From the NCBI GenBank assembly GCA_964612515.1, contig CAZTCX010000003.1:1-64000 (forward strand): 64,000 nt of DNA. The letters are read 5' to 3'. Numbering within the stretch: the first letter of the stretch is position 1; each line of letters begins with the position of its first letter. This document shows positions 62,108 through 64,000 of this stretch, one piece after another. Below the pieces are notes generated by a model. That model was not told where the DNA came from, did no database searches, and worked only from the letters and a program-made list of their open reading frames with translations. This stretch comes from SABY01 sp964612515 (GTDB lineage: Bacteria; Bacteroidota; Bacteroidia; Bacteroidales; 4484-276). Made by a program: the position numbers and the translations under genes.

Positions 62108-63271
62108 ATGCTTGCCGAATTTTCATTTGTACATCATCCCGTTGTTAAGCTGTTGCGCTACGGACACCTGCTGGTGCCGGGCGTTGAGCGCATCGATGTG
62201 GTGTATTGGGATGAACAGCAGCAGCTATTGGCAGCGCGAACTACCCGCAACGAAAATGAGCTGCCCTATGGCGAACCCATGGACATCAGCCGTTGTACGG
62301 CACCCCTGGAAAAGCTGAGGAAGGTGCGTACACCTTTTGAATGGCTTCAAAAGGAGGCGCTGCCGTGGATTGATGCCAACACCGAAAATCTTAAAAACGA
62401 TTTATTGAGCGAGTTGCAAAAGCTGGTGCTGATGATTGCCGTCGGGAACTCTGAAATCCGCACAGGCAGTGATCTGGTGTTTTTTTATTTTCGTCCGGAC
62501 CTCAGCAACCTGGGCATGACTTCCGGAGCCAAAGCAGCGACGATGCGTGAAAAAGACCTGGTGGGTCGCGCTTATGCTGCATCGGTTGCGGCACTCATAG
62601 CCGAGGCTCACGACGACAAACTTATGTGGGACGACTTTGAGCAGGCTTTCAAAGCCAACGGCGCCATCATCGAAAATCTGCGTTCGCAGCTTAAGCAGAT
62701 GCGGGGCATGTACCGCGACCGATTGGTTGACTCCTGCCGCTTTTATCTGAAAAACCTTTCGGAGCAGTTCCAGCGGAGTTATCAGTTCTCACCCGGTGCG
62801 TTGGAGCAGATCAAGCGCTACGAAGGCGAATATTTCCAACTTGAAAATGCCATCAAAGCTGGGGTGCGCATCGCCAACAACCTGCACCCCGCTGGCGGGC
62901 AGGAGGTTTTAGAAATTCCGGAGTACTTTCTCAACTTCAACACCCAACAGCGCCAGGAGGAAATCCACGACGTCCATCTCAACAGCAATCTTGAAAAACC
63001 TTTTAATTATCTGAACCTCATCGAAAGTATTGTGACCGAATTGCGCAAAAACAACATCCCGCTCACGGCGAAAAATGTGGCTGAAACCATGAATCCGCCC
63101 GTGAAACATTCGGCGATCAAAATGTACCTCAACAGCAATTATGATAAAGTGCTAAAGCTTTTTACTTTTTATACCGACAAATGGCCGCTGCTGCGCACGG
63201 AGTTTAAGCCTACCTACAACCTGCTGCAAAACTCGCTGAATCGCCCCCACCAGCGGCAAAATATTTCGTAA
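62108..63271 (+). CDS. Conserved protein of unknown function
   Basis: A 387-residue soluble protein. I do not recognise a domain. The N-terminal third has VYWDEQQQLLAAR and a PYGEPMDI segment; the middle is helical and rich in Arg, Glu and Leu (EALPWIDANTENLKNDLL, MRGMYRDRLVDSCRFYL); the last 100 residues include SIVTELRKNNIPLTAKNVAETM, which looks like a small helix-turn-helix-type bundle. There is no signal peptide or membrane segment. The ATG at 62108 is given; an ATG at 62075 would add 11 residues and lie only about 18 bases from the possible promoter. It precedes the aminotransferase gene by 54 bases on the same strand. Confidence 0.65.
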   Translation: MLAEFSFVHHPVVKLLRYGHLLVPGVERIDVVYWDEQQQLLAARTTRNENELPYGEPMDISRCTAPLEKLRKVRTPFEWLQKEALPWIDANTENLKNDLLSELQKLVLMIAVGNSEIRTGSDLVFFYFRPDLSNLGMTSGAKAATMREKDLVGRAYAASVAALIAEAHDDKLMWDDFEQAFKANGAIIENLRSQLKQMRGMYRDRLVDSCRFYLKNLSEQFQRSYQFSPGALEQIKRYEGEYFQLENAIKAGVRIANNLHPAGGQEVLEIPEYFLNFNTQQRQEEIHDVHLNSNLEKPFNYLNLIESIVTELRKNNIPLTAKNVAETMNPPVKHSAIKMYLNSNYDKVLKLFTFYTDKWPLLRTEFKPTYNLLQNSLNRPHQRQNIS

Positions 63272-63325
63272 AAGCCCAAAGCTTATTATTATTGTCGCAT
63301 CGTATGCTGTTTTAAAAAAGAAAAT

Positions 63326-64000
63326 ATGAAAATCATCGGAAAATATTATCTGCACAATCAGCTACTAAAAGCTGCTGAAGATTTTGGCGAGTTGCCAAAT
63401 GCTCCCGCGGTATATGAGGTGCTTCGCCTGATCGGTGGGGTTCCGCTATTTCTGGACGAACATCTGCTACGACTGCAGCAATCGGCAAAGCTGATGCAAC
63501 GGAATCTGGAAACCACACTTGAATCATTAACATCCGGCTTGCAGCATCTGACCAACAAAAATGAGATTAGCGAAGGGAATATCCGCATCACAGTTACATT
63601 TCCAAAGGAAGATCAGGGAAACGGTCGGCAGGAGCTGTATGTCTTTTTCGTTCCGCACCACTATCCTACTCCCGCCGAATACGTCCGTGGGTATAATCTG
63701 AAGAGCCTTCAACTCGAGCGCCCCAAACCTAACGCAAAAGTGGTGAATACTTCTCTCACCCGGCAAGCCGAAGCGCTGAAGAAAGCAACCGGCGCCGACG
63801 AGGTGCTACTGGTAAATCAGCAGGGGTTGGTTACCGAAGGCAGCAAGTCGAATATCTTTTTTGTGATAAATGATGCGCTTCAAACGGCACCATTGGATTT
63901 GGTGCTTGGAGGCATTACCCGGCAGAAAGTGCTGGAGCTTTGCGCAGATAATAATATCCGATGTATCGAAAAGGCAATCAGCATAGATGCGCTCGCCCAG
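63326..64000 (+). CDS. Class IV PLP aminotransferase, cut by the window end
   Basis: The first 225 residues of an open frame that runs off the right edge. It belongs to the branched-chain aminotransferase / aminodeoxychorismate lyase fold: YEVLRLIGGVPLFLDEHLLRL at the start, RPKPNAKVVNTSL with the PLP-binding lysine, and LVTEGSKSNIFFV with the conserved Glu. LGGITRQKVLEL is the phosphate-binding part. The best guess is aminodeoxychorismate lyase (folate branch) or a small branched-chain or D-amino acid transaminase; the window does not decide. Start: ATG at 63326, 54 bases after the preceding gene. Confidence 0.85.
   Translation, partial: MKIIGKYYLHNQLLKAAEDFGELPNAPAVYEVLRLIGGVPLFLDEHLLRLQQSAKLMQRNLETTLESLTSGLQHLTNKNEISEGNIRITVTFPKEDQGNGRQELYVFFVPHHYPTPAEYVRGYNLKSLQLERPKPNAKVVNTSLTRQAEALKKATGADEVLLVNQQGLVTEGSKSNIFFVINDALQTAPLDLVLGGITRQKVLELCADNNIRCIEKAISIDALAQ

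Overview
The window comes from a member of the Bacteroidota, most likely an uncultured Bacteroidales-like anaerobe. The evidence is the repeated Bacteroidota promoter box TAnnTTTG upstream of genes, several proteins ending in type IX secretion (Por) sorting domains, TonB-dependent receptors with a carboxypeptidase-regulatory N-terminal domain, a BlaI/BlaR1-M56 pair fused to TonB, PruA, and the almost complete lack of Shine-Dalgarno sites. A 10-base run of N at 56545..56554 shows a draft scaffold, so gene order across it is inferred. I found no rRNA, tRNA, CRISPR array, insertion sequence or prophage.

Layout. 1-4.4 kb: cold-shock and RRM RNA-binding proteins, bifunctional FtcD, an FNR-like regulator with its own CRP-type operator, and an anti-sigma kinase. 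4.7-9.3 kb: a divergent membrane pyrophosphatase and a secreted subtilase. 9.3-10.7 kb: a long AT-rich spacer holding seven ACAnnTGT palindromes in front of a small HTH regulator. 10.7-15.6 kb: ndk, nrnA and three FKBP lipoprotein genes in a row. 15.8-25.4 kb: clpC and gyrA (divergent), TPR proteins, a DEAD-box helicase and an SDR. 25.6-31.7 kb: SMP-30-like protein, M56-TonB/BlaI, a REP-like element and a short DnaE. 32-38.6 kb: pruA, a TPR membrane protein, fmt, HU, then an operon of a cysteate synthase-like enzyme, a glycosyltransferase and 3-methyladenine glycosylase. 38.8-49.5 kb: a 1646-residue secreted adhesin-like protein and an operon of a YdjY protein with two secreted alpha-toroid (prenyltransferase-repeat) proteins. 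49.8-56.5 kb: two TonB receptors, a kelch-like lipoprotein and a LON-domain protein. 56.6-61 kb: a polyphosphate-polymerase (VTC), DUF4956 and CotH-kinase operon followed by a secreted ankyrin/PPP phosphatase. 61-64 kb: two unknown proteins and a truncated class IV aminotransferase.

The most promising candidate for an undescribed system is the VTC-DUF4956-CotH operon at 58308..60962 with the exported ankyrin-phosphatase next to it: polyphosphate synthesis, a membrane partner, an exported kinase and an exported phosphatase lie together. The next best are the seven-operator array, the YdjY/alpha-toroid secretion operon, and the Crp/Fnr regulator that combines FNR-like cysteines with a CRP-like operator. 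Promoter, operator and terminator calls come from reading the sequence by eye and are untested.
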